Shown here: positions 35,961 to 46,100 of the stretch, piece by piece
Layout of the letters: every line of letters starts with the position of its first letter
Numbering within the stretch: position 1 is the first letter of the stretch
Assembly: GCA_016717265.1 (NCBI GenBank)
Contig: JADKFX010000001.1
Location: 1,116,001-1,180,000, forward strand
DNA length: 64,000 nt
DNA from: Saprospiraceae bacterium
GTDB lineage: Bacteria; Bacteroidota; Bacteroidia; Chitinophagales; Saprospiraceae
Direction: 5' to 3'
Program-made: the position numbers and the translations under genes
The notes under the pieces: generated by a model
What the model saw: only the letters and a program-made list of their open reading frames with translations
Told to the model about the DNA's origin: nothing
Databases searched by the model: none

Positions 35961-37011
35961 GAATACTGGGCGTTTTAATTTTTTTCAGGTAAAGTAAGAG
36001 ACCTATGAGCAGAAGTCCAACGGAAACGATAAATAAAAGTAATAATAGATTTCCGATTGCTTGTGCTTTTACGACAACAAGCATAACAACTGCATTTACT
36101 GCAATTAAGACAGAGGTTGCTTGCAGATGATTTAAACCTGCATCTACAATTAAATGATGAATGTGTTGTCGATCCGGATGGAATGGTGATTTTCCAGCAA
36201 TTATACGTACAAAAAAAACTCGAAGCATATCAAATAAGGGTAAAAATAGGATACCAATTGCAACTGCAGGTGCAGAAATAATTTTGTATAATGGATTTGT
36301 TGCCTGAAATGCTAATTCAATAAAACTTATTGTTAAAATGGAACAAATTAATCCAATTAATAAAGATCCAGTATCGCCCATAAATATTTTAGCCGGAGTC
36401 AAATTAAATTTTAAAAAGGCAAATAAGGATCCAACTAGAGCAAATGAAATAATACTTAATACCACTTGATCTGCAAGGTAAAACCAAGATCCGTATGCCG
36501 TAGCAATTAAAATTCCTAAACTGCCACCTAATGCATTAATACCATCTATTAAATTGAAAGCATTTACAATGACTAATATCGTAAAAAGAGAAATAATAAT
36601 ACTTATCCAGTAGGGTAATGTATCAATATAGAAAATTCCGTAAAAGCTTGTAATTCTAATATTCGCTTTAAAAATTAGAATAAATGAAGCAAAAATCAAA
36701 CCTAACATTTTTTTATAGGGTGTTAATGGGATAATATCATCTTTAGCGCCAATTAAAAAAATAATTATAAATGCACAAAGTATATATTGCAAGTCACCAA
36801 ATACATTAAATGGTGTCCAAAGTACGATGGAAAATAAAACACCAGCAAAGATCCCAATACCGCCAAGGGTGGGTATACTTCTTTTGTGGGCTCGTCTTTC
36901 ATCAGGTTCATCAGTTAACATTTTAAATTTAGCAATATTAATGATGGATGGTATGATTAAGTAAGTAAAAATAAATGCAGTCAGAAAACTTAAAACGAGC
37001 CTGTAAAACAT
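35947..37011 (-). CDS. WecA/TagO-like undecaprenyl-phosphate sugar-1-phosphate transferase (GT4)
   Basis: Integral membrane transferase that loads the first sugar phosphate onto undecaprenyl phosphate for O-antigen or another surface glycan. Seen: RRAHKRSIPTLGGIGIFAG, the Mg-binding Asp-Asp in AKDDIIPLTP, the family block NAFNLIDGINALGG and MGDTGSLLIG, and the HPDRQHIHH motif that distinguishes WecA-type enzymes from MraY. About ten to eleven membrane helices. I chose the ATG at 37011; an upstream in-frame TTG (37047) would add 12 residues. It is divergent from uppS, which makes its lipid carrier, with about 100 bases between starts. Confidence 0.9.
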   Translation of the reverse strand: MFYRLVLSFLTAFIFTYLIIPSIINIAKFKMLTDEPDERRAHKRSIPTLGGIGIFAGVLFSIVLWTPFNVFGDLQYILCAFIIIFLIGAKDDIIPLTPYKKMLGLIFASFILIFKANIRITSFYGIFYIDTLPYWISIIISLFTILVIVNAFNLIDGINALGGSLGILIATAYGSWFYLADQVVLSIISFALVGSLFAFLKFNLTPAKIFMGDTGSLLIGLICSILTISFIELAFQATNPLYKIISAPAVAIGILFLPLFDMLRVFFVRIIAGKSPFHPDRQHIHHLIVDAGLNHLQATSVLIAVNAVVMLVVVKAQAIGNLLLLLFIVSVGLLLIGLLLYLKKIKTPSIHDAL

Positions 37012-37108
37012 ATTGATTTGGTCAATTAGGAGCAGCAAAATAAACAAATTCTGAAAACTTTTAATATATCAAATTGAAAGCGATGAATTCTTAACTTTAC
37101 ATTTTTAA

Positions 37109-37852
37109 ATGGAAAGTCAAAATATTTCAGAAATAGATCCAAATAAGCTGCCAAAGCATATTGCTATTATTATGGATGGGAATGGTCGTTGGGCTAAACG
37201 GAATGGTTTACCCCGGCTTTTTGGTCATAAAACGGGTGTTAAAACTGTGCGGGAAATAGCGGAAGCATCCGCAGAACTGGGTATTAAATACCTTACCTTG
37301 TATGCCTTTTCAACTGAAAATTGGAATCGTCCTCAGCTGGAAGTAAAAGGCTTAATGAGTTTGTTGGTAGAAACGCTCAAGCATGAATTATCTGCATTGG
37401 AAAAAAATAAAATTCGTTTACGCGCAATTGGGGATCTTTCGATGTTGCCTAAAAGCACCCAGGATGCTTTAAATGCAGGCATGGAAAAGACGAATCAAAA
37501 TACCCGTATGGACCTCATTCTTGCATTAAATTATAGTTCCAGGTGGGAAATTTTGAAGGCTGTTAATTTAATTGCTCAAAATCTAATGGAAAACAAGATT
37601 CAGGCACCAATAAATGAATCTCAATTTTCGTCCTTTTTAAGCACACATGGGATTCCAGATCCCGAATTATTAATAAGAACAAGCGGGGAACACAGGATTT
37701 CAAATTTTTTACTTTGGCAATTGGCATATACCGAACTATACTTTACACCGGTTTTTTGGCCTGAATTTAAAAAAGAACATCTTTATGAAGCGATTTTAGA
37801 TTATCAGGGTCGACAACGAAGATTTGGTAAAATTTCCGAACAATTAAGTTAA
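37109..37852 (+). CDS. uppS: (2Z,6E)-farnesyl-diphosphate-dependent undecaprenyl diphosphate synthase
   Basis: Cis-prenyltransferase that extends farnesyl diphosphate with eight isopentenyl units to the C55 carrier lipid of peptidoglycan and surface glycans. Seen: IAIIMDGNGRWAKR with catalytic Asp23, FGHKTGVKTVREI, TLYAFSTENWNRP and the C-terminal substrate-binding LLIRTSGEHRISNFLLWQ (usually RTSGEQRLSNF). 247 aa is the usual length. It precedes bamA as in many Bacteroidota, but 369 bases and a promoter separate the two here. Confidence 0.96.
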   Translation: MESQNISEIDPNKLPKHIAIIMDGNGRWAKRNGLPRLFGHKTGVKTVREIAEASAELGIKYLTLYAFSTENWNRPQLEVKGLMSLLVETLKHELSALEKNKIRLRAIGDLSMLPKSTQDALNAGMEKTNQNTRMDLILALNYSSRWEILKAVNLIAQNLMENKIQAPINESQFSSFLSTHGIPDPELLIRTSGEHRISNFLLWQLAYTELYFTPVFWPEFKKEHLYEAILDYQGRQRRFGKISEQLS

Positions 37853-38082
37853 TTTAAATATTGTAAGTTATTGAATATCAGTAATATAATGTATATTTAA
37901 GTATTTTAAAGATTTGAAATTATAGTAGCCATCCTTAAAATTTGCATACTAATCATGAAATCAAGCGGCTCGGGTAATACTTAAAAATCCACCTTAAATA
38001 TGATATGAATGCAACATTTAGCAGGTTTTTTAATCTTTTCTACAGATCTTTTGAAATATTCACAAAAAATTTGATTTCCGAG

Positions 38083-38115
38083 AGGTCTGTTACTGTTTTC
38101 AGTAACTTAGAACCT
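38083..38115. promoter_or_regulatory. Imperfect hairpin upstream of the bamA promoter
   Basis: Perfect 7-bp stem GTTACTG/CAGTAAC (38089-38095 and 38100-38106) with a TTTT loop, extended by six more pairs (38083-38088 with 38109-38115) across a small bulge on the 3' side. It is not followed by a T run, so I do not read it as a terminator. It ends about 40 bases before the bamA -7 element and may be an operator. Confidence 0.35.
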
Positions 38116-38156
38116 AAGATGCTATAAACTTCTTCTATAACAATGACCGTATTAAT

Positions 38157-38164
38157 TACCTTTG
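38157..38164 (+). promoter_or_regulatory. bamA: -7 element TACCTTTG upstream of bamA
   Basis: Exact TAnnTTTG match, giving a leader of about 50 bases before the bamA ATG. Confidence 0.5.
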
Positions 38165-38221
38165 CGCCCACAATTCAGTTTCATCTGGATACGTTTAACA
38201 ACACAGATCTGATCAAAATAT

Positions 38222-40756
38222 ATGAGTAAGTGCCTTCTTGTCGTTTTTGGAATTCTATCTCTTTCTTTAAGTTTGAAAGCTCAAAATGAAGAGTTTTTGC
38301 CATATGATAATAAATCGTATGAGATTTCAGGTTTAAAAGTTGTAGGTAATCAATTTAGTGATGAAAAAGCCATCATAGGGATTTCAGGCTTGAGAGTTGG
38401 TCAGAAAATCAATGTTCCCGGACCCGATATTCCAAATGCGATAAAAGCAATTTATAAACAAAGATTATTTACCCAGGTAGAAATTAAAATTACCAATCAG
38501 GTACAAGATGTGATTAGCCTTGAAATTCAAGTTCAGGAAAAGCCAAGATATGCAACGCATTCTTTTAAAGGGGTAAAGAAATCAGCACATGAAGATTTGA
38601 ATGTAATTGTATCCAATCATCTACCAAAGAATTCTGTGTTTACAAATGAAATAAAAGAGGCATTAATCTCTAGTCTTCAGAATTTCTATATTGAAAAAGG
38701 ATATCTGGATACAAAGGTTGAAATTCTTGAATTTCCGGAAGATAAAAAACCGAATTCTATTAAAATTTTATTTGACATTAATAAAGGCAAGCGTGTAAAA
38801 ATTAGCAATATTACATTTTCTGGAAACAAAGAGGTTACTGCTAGAAAATTGCGAAAACAAATGAAGGACACCAAACGGTTTTGGCAAATTTTTAGCAAGT
38901 CAAAGTTTTTGGAAGATAAATATGCAGTAGATAAAGATAATATTATAAATTATTACAATAGTGTAGGTTTTAGAAATGCATCGATTTTAGGAGATTCTAT
39001 TTGGAGGGCTTCCAATGGTAAATTAAAAATTCATATCGATGTGCATGAAGGAAATCGTTTTTATTTTAGAAATATTGCAATTAAAGGAAATTCATTATAT
39101 CCAGAAAGCCATATTAAAAATGTTTTAGGGATCCAAAAAGGAGATGTTTATAATCAGGAACTTCTTCAAAAAAGATTGAGCTTTGCCCAAGATGGCCGGG
39201 ATGTGAGTAGTCTTTATATGGATGAAGGGTATTTGTTTTTTAAAGCAGAACCTATTGAAGTTGCTGTGGAGAATGATTCTGTGGATATTGAAATCAGAAT
39301 TACGGAAGGGCCACCGGCTACCATTGATAAAGTTATTGTAAGAGGAAATGAGCGCACAAATGAAGAAGTTATCAGACGAGAATTGAGAACTCGTCCGGGA
39401 CAAAAATTTAGTCGCTCCGATATTATTCGATCCCAACGTGCAATTATGGCCTTAGGATTTTTTAATCCGGAAGCACTTGGAATTAATACACCTGTTAATC
39501 CACGAAGAGGTACTGTTGACATTGAATATGCAGTAGAAGAAAGACCATCAGACCAATTAGAATTATCTGCTGGTTGGAGTGCATTCGGTTTGATTGGAAC
39601 ATTAGGCGTAGTATTTAATAATTTTTCAACGCGTAATTTTTTTAAAAAATCTTCCTGGAGTCCTTTGCCACAAGGAGATGGTCAAAAACTATCACTTCGC
39701 GCACAAGCAAATGGAAGACAGTATCAATCTTATAATTTTTCATTTACAGAACCCTGGCTAGGTGGTACGAGGCCTACATCCTTAACGATTGGAGCAATCT
39801 ATAGTAGAATAGACAATCGCGCTTTTTCAGTTAACGGGGGACTTTTATCCATTGCTAGAATTAGTGGGGCTTTAGGTTCACAACTTACCTGGCCAGATGA
39901 TAATTTTGCAGTTTCAACATCTTTAAATTTAGAGCGGATCCGCTTAAATAATTATGCTGGTTTTTCTGCAGGTTCGGTGAATGTTGATAATGGAGATTTT
40001 TATAATATAAGTCTTAAAAGTACGGTGGTAAGATCGACTGTTTCAGAACCTTTGTTTCCAAGATCAGGGTCGAGATTATCACTTTCATTGCAATTAACTC
40101 CACCGTATTCTTTATTCAGAAGTGGTTGGAATCCAGATAGTATTGGTCCTAGTGAAAAATATAGATGGGTTGAATATCATAAATGGAGAATAGATGGCGA
40201 ATGGTATTTAAATTTAGTTGATAAATTAGTTTTGGCTTTCAATGCCAAAATTGGAATTTTAGGTTATTATAATAGTAAATTAAAAACCCCACCTTTCGAA
40301 CGATTTGTTTTAGGAGGTGATGGTTTAAATAACCAATCTTTTACGGTCACTGGTAGAGATATATTTGCGTTGCGGGGTTACGAAGTGGAAGATGTAAAAG
40401 CTAAAACCATTGAGGAAAAAATTCTAATTGACCGGAATATAATAAGTACTGAAGATGCAACTATATTTAATAAGTTCACTATGGAATTAAGGTATCCTCT
40501 TTCATTAAATCCAAGTGCTACAATTTATGGTGCAATATGGGCACAAGGAGGAAATTCATGGAATTCCTTTAAAGATTATAATCCATTTTCTTTAAAAAGA
40601 TCGGTTGGTGTTGGTGTCCGGGTATTTTTACCGATGTTTGGTTTGCTTGGTTTTGATTATGGTATAGGCTTTGATAAACCTTGGTTGGATCCTAAAACAA
40701 CAAGCGTTAAGGATTATGCTAAATTTAGTTTAGTGCTCGGTTTTGAACCGGAGTAA
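38222..40756 (+). CDS. bamA: Outer membrane protein assembly factor BamA
   Basis: Central component of the barrel assembly machine that folds outer-membrane proteins. Signal peptide (residues 1-20, ending LKAQ), then POTRA domains over about residues 25-420 (for example GLKVVGNQFSDEKAIIGISG, KISNITFSGNKEVTARKLR, FYFRNIAIKGNSLYPESHI, IDKVIVRGNERTNEEVIRRE), then the Omp85 barrel with FSFTEPWLGGTRPTSLTIG and the lid-lock-like VLGFEPE terminal strand region. 844 aa. It sits downstream of uppS, a common Bacteroidota order, but with its own promoter. The OmpH-like chaperone that often follows is absent; ligA comes next. Confidence 0.95.
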   Translation: MSKCLLVVFGILSLSLSLKAQNEEFLPYDNKSYEISGLKVVGNQFSDEKAIIGISGLRVGQKINVPGPDIPNAIKAIYKQRLFTQVEIKITNQVQDVISLEIQVQEKPRYATHSFKGVKKSAHEDLNVIVSNHLPKNSVFTNEIKEALISSLQNFYIEKGYLDTKVEILEFPEDKKPNSIKILFDINKGKRVKISNITFSGNKEVTARKLRKQMKDTKRFWQIFSKSKFLEDKYAVDKDNIINYYNSVGFRNASILGDSIWRASNGKLKIHIDVHEGNRFYFRNIAIKGNSLYPESHIKNVLGIQKGDVYNQELLQKRLSFAQDGRDVSSLYMDEGYLFFKAEPIEVAVENDSVDIEIRITEGPPATIDKVIVRGNERTNEEVIRRELRTRPGQKFSRSDIIRSQRAIMALGFFNPEALGINTPVNPRRGTVDIEYAVEERPSDQLELSAGWSAFGLIGTLGVVFNNFSTRNFFKKSSWSPLPQGDGQKLSLRAQANGRQYQSYNFSFTEPWLGGTRPTSLTIGAIYSRIDNRAFSVNGGLLSIARISGALGSQLTWPDDNFAVSTSLNLERIRLNNYAGFSAGSVNVDNGDFYNISLKSTVVRSTVSEPLFPRSGSRLSLSLQLTPPYSLFRSGWNPDSIGPSEKYRWVEYHKWRIDGEWYLNLVDKLVLAFNAKIGILGYYNSKLKTPPFERFVLGGDGLNNQSFTVTGRDIFALRGYEVEDVKAKTIEEKILIDRNIISTEDATIFNKFTMELRYPLSLNPSATIYGAIWAQGGNSWNSFKDYNPFSLKRSVGVGVRVFLPMFGLLGFDYGIGFDKPWLDPKTTSVKDYAKFSLVLGFEPE

Positions 40757-40863
40757 TTTAATTGAAAAATGGTAAGTCTGAATTCTTAGATTTTTTAAAA
40801 ACATCAAAGAACCATTTCTATGGATAAAAGGCAGTGCACATTTTTAAAATGAATTGCCATCCT

Positions 40864-40871
40864 TATCTTTG
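40864..40871 (+). promoter_or_regulatory. ligA: -7 element TATCTTTG upstream of ligA
   Basis: Exact TAnnTTTG match 21 bases before the ATG at 40893. It overlaps an in-frame extension that would begin at 40854, which argues for the downstream ATG as the true start. Confidence 0.55.
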
Positions 40872-40892
40872 CAAAATTCAGATACTGGATTC

Positions 40893-43007
40893 ATGAAATA
40901 TTCTACAGCCGAAATAAGTGATTTAAATCATCAAACGAAAGCATTATTAAATGGAAAGCTGATTGCAAATGCATTGGATCTGGAAGATCTTCGTTCTATT
41001 ATTCGATTTCATGAATGGCAATATTACGTCCAAGACAATCCGTTGATTTCTGATTATGAATATGATGTTTTATACAAAATTCTTGAAAAGATAGAAATTC
41101 AACATCCAGCTTGGATAACACCAGATTCGCCGACACAAAGGGTATCCAGTGATCTTGTAGATCAATTTCAATCGGTTGAACACTTAAGTCCAATGCTTTC
41201 ATTAGAAAATTCCTATAATTCACAAGATCTTAATGAATTTGATAACAGGGTAAAGAAGCTTTGTGGTTTGGTTTTAGAGAGTGCTGTGAGTTACTTTGCA
41301 GAACCTAAATTTGATGGTGGAAGTATCGCTTTAATTTATGAGAACGATTTTTTAATTCGAGCAGCTACCCGAGGTGATGGGGCCCGCGGTGAAGACATTA
41401 CACAAAATGCAAGAACCATCCGTTCGGTTCCATTAAAAGCGGAATTTTCAAAATTTGGAATCCAAAAAATCGAATTGCGTGGAGAAGCGGTAATTAGCAA
41501 ATCCATGTTTCATAAAATTAATGAAGCACGCGAAACAGAAGGTTTGGCTTTATTAGCGAATCCAAGAAATGCTGCAACCGGCGTATTAAGAGTAAAAGAT
41601 GCCGCCGAAACTTCAAATCGCGGATTGGATGTTTTTATTTTTCAGGTTTCGTTTGTTCTTGGCAAGGATGGTGAAAACGCAATGATGAATCAAAAAAACC
41701 ATTCTGATTGGATGAAAATTTTGGATTCACTTGGCTTTAAAGTGGCATTACACGAACGAAAGATCTGCAATAATATCGATGAAGTACTAAAGTATATCAA
41801 TCATTGGGTTGAAAAAAGAGATGCATACACCTATGACATTGATGGGGTTGTAGTAAAAGTGAATGATCTGAAACTACAAGAGAAATGTGATTATACCTCG
41901 CATCATCCAAGATGGGCCGTTGCATTTAAATTTCAAGCAAAACAAGCAAGCTCTACTTTGATAAATGTTGAATTTCAAATTGGAAAAATCGGATCTATTA
42001 CACCGGTTGCAAAAATTGAACCAGTCCAATTGGCAGGTGTTATTGTTTCATCCGTTTCTTTACATAATGAAGACTTTATTAAAGCCAGAGATATTCGATA
42101 TGGCGATCAGGTTTTAGTAGAACGTGCAGGGGATGTAATCCCTTATATTGTAAAATCATTTACAGAATTAAGAACAGGAAATGAAATGCCAATTGAATTT
42201 CCTAGCAACTGTCCTGCTTGTAAAACAAAATTAATTCGCGAAGAAGATGAATCTGCCTGGCGTTGTCCTAATTTTTTATGTGAAGCGCAAGTTGTTCAAC
42301 GATTAATTCATCATGTTTCAAAAGATGCTATGGATATTGATGGATTTGGAAAGTCTTTAGTTGAACGATTCTATGAGTTAGGTTGGTTGCATACAATGGC
42401 GGATATATATAAATTAGATTTTGAAGCAATTGCTCAACTTGACGGTTTAGGGAAGAAGTCTGCTGAAAAATTACAACAGTCTATTGAAAAAGCAAAACAT
42501 AATCCTATTTATAGATTACTACATGGTTTGTGCATTCATCACTTAGGTAAAAAAGTCAGTAAACTCATTGCAGAGCATTTGGATTATTTGCCAGATCTTG
42601 CCAATTGGACTCTTGAAAACTATACTTCTATTAAAGATGTAGGTCCCGTTGTGGGACAAAATATTATAGCATTTTTTTCACAACCGAAGAATGTTGCGAT
42701 GATCCAGGAAATGGAAACCTTGGGAATTAATATGAAACAGACTGATGAAGATAGACCTAGAATGGTTTCAGAAAACGCCGCACTTTCTGGAAAAAGCATA
42801 TTATTCACAGGTACTCTAAAGCAATTAGATAGAAAAGAAGCTCAAGGAATAGCAGAAAAAGCCGGAGCCCGAATTTTATCGGCAGTCAGTTCAAATCTAA
42901 ACATCCTGGTGGTTGGGGAAGATGCAGGTTCAAAACTGACAAAAGCTAGAGCTTTGGGAACCGTTGAGATCTGGACAGAAGAGGATTTTCTTCAAAAAAT
43001 CGGATGA
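40893..43007 (+). CDS. ligA: NAD-dependent DNA ligase
   Basis: Seals nicks in replication and repair using NAD. Domains in order: Ia (YYVQDNPLISDYEYDVLY), adenylation domain with the AMP-accepting Lys139 in AEPKFDGGS, OB fold (QIGKIGSITPVAKIEP), a four-Cys zinc finger (CPACKTKLIREEDESAWRCP and FLCEAQ), helix-hairpin-helix repeats (LDGLGKKSAEKLQ) and a C-terminal BRCT domain (SGKSILFTGTLKQLDRKEA). 704 aa, complete. The ATG at 40893 is chosen because a -7 element lies inside the longer frame. Confidence 0.97.
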   Translation: MKYSTAEISDLNHQTKALLNGKLIANALDLEDLRSIIRFHEWQYYVQDNPLISDYEYDVLYKILEKIEIQHPAWITPDSPTQRVSSDLVDQFQSVEHLSPMLSLENSYNSQDLNEFDNRVKKLCGLVLESAVSYFAEPKFDGGSIALIYENDFLIRAATRGDGARGEDITQNARTIRSVPLKAEFSKFGIQKIELRGEAVISKSMFHKINEARETEGLALLANPRNAATGVLRVKDAAETSNRGLDVFIFQVSFVLGKDGENAMMNQKNHSDWMKILDSLGFKVALHERKICNNIDEVLKYINHWVEKRDAYTYDIDGVVVKVNDLKLQEKCDYTSHHPRWAVAFKFQAKQASSTLINVEFQIGKIGSITPVAKIEPVQLAGVIVSSVSLHNEDFIKARDIRYGDQVLVERAGDVIPYIVKSFTELRTGNEMPIEFPSNCPACKTKLIREEDESAWRCPNFLCEAQVVQRLIHHVSKDAMDIDGFGKSLVERFYELGWLHTMADIYKLDFEAIAQLDGLGKKSAEKLQQSIEKAKHNPIYRLLHGLCIHHLGKKVSKLIAEHLDYLPDLANWTLENYTSIKDVGPVVGQNIIAFFSQPKNVAMIQEMETLGINMKQTDEDRPRMVSENAALSGKSILFTGTLKQLDRKEAQGIAEKAGARILSAVSSNLNILVVGEDAGSKLTKARALGTVEIWTEEDFLQKIG

Positions 43008-43064
43008 TCTTTGTTAAAATCTGCTAATCTTCTAAAATTCTAAAGGGATCCACCAACGTTTGCC

Positions 43065-43072
43065 TAATTTTG
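43065..43072 (+). promoter_or_regulatory. -7 element TAATTTTG upstream of the metalloprotease gene
   Basis: Exact TAnnTTTG match, 38 bases before the ATG at 43111. It lies within a possible longer reading frame from 43060, supporting the later start with the signal peptide. Confidence 0.5.
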
Positions 43073-43110
43073 TCGTTATTAAAGGTACCATAGTAGGTAA
43101 TATATCAATC

Positions 43111-46100
43111 ATGAAAACAAGACTTTTAGCTACCCTTGCCTTTTTGGCGTTTGCGCTCAATATGAACGCTCAGAAATCATTTTGGTCACTTCCGGCAGAT
43201 CAACCTGAAATTTCCAAAACCAGTTCCTGGAATCAACTCTCTAATTATCAGGTATTTCAAATTGATCATAAGTCGTTTAGAGACTATCTTTTAAATAATG
43301 TGCCATTTGAAAACAAGGCAAACCATGGATTTCCAGTTCAATTTCCAATGCCGGATGGCACTCAACGTACGTTTTACTTGAGCGAATCTCCGGTTATGGA
43401 GCCAGAATTAGCAGCAAAGTACCCAGAAATCAAGACGTATAAAGGTACTGATGGTATAAATTATATGAGAATGTCTATTTCGCCTTATAGTTTTCAGGCA
43501 TTTATCCTTACTCAGGAGGGCGATATAGTTATAGAAGCAATTCATAAATCAAATTTGAATTTATATGGCGTTTTTAATGCTAAAGATTTAGTAATCCAGG
43601 ATCCATTAAAATTAAGTTGTGGAACTAAAGAACTAGCCAAATTATCGGCCACAGAAGAGCCAGACTTGAATCAAAAAATGCAGTCTAGAAGTAATTTGGG
43701 CGCTGGATTACCTGTTGATTTACGCACGTATAGATTAGCATTGGCATGTACAGGAGATTGGGGTCAACAAGCAAATCTTGGAGGAGGTACTTTAGCCACT
43801 GCTCTGGATAAAATGGTGGCTTCTCTAAGTTTAATTAATGCTGTTTATGAAAAAGATGTTTCAGTACATTTAAATCTTATTGCAAATAATGATCGATTAA
43901 TCTTTTTAGATCCTGTTATAGATCCATATCCAACGCCTACTTCCGGTGGCAGTACTTTAGGTATTAATACAGACGTAATTACGGCAAAAGTTGGGAGGGG
44001 TACATATGATATCGGCCATGTTTATACGATAACTTGTTCTGATGTTGGAGGCATTGCTTTTCTTGGAAGTGTTTGTGGCGGAATAAAAGGTGGAGGGGTT
44101 ACCTGTTGGTATACGTCTGATATCGCATATGTAAGTCAACGTATAACTTGTCATGAAATGGGACATCAATTTGATGCATCCCATACGTTTTCAAACTGTA
44201 ATGGAAATGAATCTGCAACTTCTTATGAACCCGGTAGCGGTACTTCCATTATGTCCTATAGTGGATTATGTGGAGGTGGTTTAAATGTGGAATCAGGAAA
44301 TTTGCCACATCCAAATTATTTTCATGTAAATTCAGTAGAACGGATTATAAATTTTACAAGAAAATTTGATGGTAGTACTTGTGGAATTTCCACACCAACA
44401 ACAAATACATTTCCAAATCCAGAAATTTTATTTCCAAGTGGTTTATATATACCTATCAGAACACCTTTTAAATTGTCTGGGAAAGCCACAGATATGGAAA
44501 ATGATTCTCTTACTTATAATTGGGAACAATATGATGCTGGAGGTTATGGCCCAGTGCTTGGTGAACCAAGTTTGACGGAAGAAGGTCCGCTATTTAAATC
44601 TTTGTTTCCAGGTATCAATCCGATACGAATCGTTCCAGCCTGGCTCACCATACTAACGAAAGCTAATTTTGAAAGGACAGAAGTACTCCCTACGATAAAT
44701 AGACAAATAAATTTCAGATTTACAGCAAGAGACAATCATGCAGGTTCAGGTGGAACTGCATGGAAACAAACTTTTTTTCGGGCAATTCAATCCGCAGGTC
44801 CTTTTAGTGTGACCTATCCAAATGATTCACAAACAGACACCCTTTTTACCAATGTATGTAATAAAGTAAGTTGGGATGTTGCAAATACAGATAAATCTTT
44901 AGTGAACTGTCAACGGGTAAACATCTATTTGATGCCAAACCGTTTAATTACAAATAATTTAATTCCTTTAGTATTGAATACAGAAAATGATGGAGAAGAA
45001 TTAATTACAGTACCAGATACTTTAGTGGGCGCTTCCAGAGCAAGAATTTTAGTAGAATCAGCAGAGAATATTTTCTTTGATGTTTCCGATGCAGACATTA
45101 AAGTGAGAGCTTCTACTTCCCCTAAATTGAATTTTGGAGTATCTCCAAATAAATTAAAATTTTGTGTCCCGAATTCAACAGATATTGATATCACAGCTTG
45201 TGCAACAGCAGGTTTTGGTGGAAATGTCCGATTATATGTTGAAAGTGGCCTTCCGGATAAAGGATTATACCGATTTGAAAATAATACGATCGGTGTTGAT
45301 GGTTCAACAAAATTGCACCTGGATTTTTCAGAGGTCCGCAACCCAGGTATTTCTAATTTGGTTGTTGTAGCAATTAGTCCAAATGGAGATACCTTAAGAG
45401 AAGAAATTGAATTGGACTTAGTGAGTATTGATTATTCAGATTTGAAAACGGTGTTCCCGGCGAGTGGTTTGGCTGGACTAAGTCAAGCCATTGAATTTAA
45501 ATGGACATTAAGTCAGAATGCAGTTACTTATGAGCTTGAGGTGGCAACTTCTCCGGCATTTGGTAATACTATTATCTACAGTATTAAAGGGATCACTGGA
45601 TCAAGTTTTAAACCGAATATTTTATTTAATGAAAATCAATTATATTATTGGAGAATTATTCCTGTGAACCGATGTGGCGCAGGATCACCAACGGTTCCAT
45701 CTCCATTTCATACCATCAATAAGTCTTGTGTTACCACGGAATATCCTGGAAATGTTTTGAGCAGAAGAGCAAACCAAACAGGAAATATGATCGTTCCTAT
45801 TAAGGATGCCGGAATCATCAGTGATGTAAATTTAAAAGCCTTTAAAGGCTCGGCGATTGGGGTTAATAGCGTAAGCCTTACCTTAGTGAGCCCATTAGGA
45901 ACCAGAGCAATTTTATTTGATAAAAATTGTGGCGTTACGGATCAATTTGATTGTTCGTTTGATGATGATGGTAGTTTTACTGTTACAAATGGCTGTCCAC
46001 CAATTCAAGGTAAAATTATAAGACCCATTGAATCTTTAACAAAGTTTAATAGTGAAAATAAAAAAGGAGATTGGAGATTAGAAATTTCAACAGATAATCG

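Larger units (their letters stand above)
37853..38221. other. Intergenic between uppS and bamA, 369 bases
   Basis: No ORF of note. It contains the hairpin at 38083-38115 and the bamA -7 element at 38157-38164. The first 230 bases are AT-rich and featureless. Confidence 0.6.

Noticed and set aside
44925..45341. 138-codon minus-strand frame inside the metalloprotease gene
   Set aside because: Antisense to a continuous, conserved secreted protein; no own start signals or recognisable domain.
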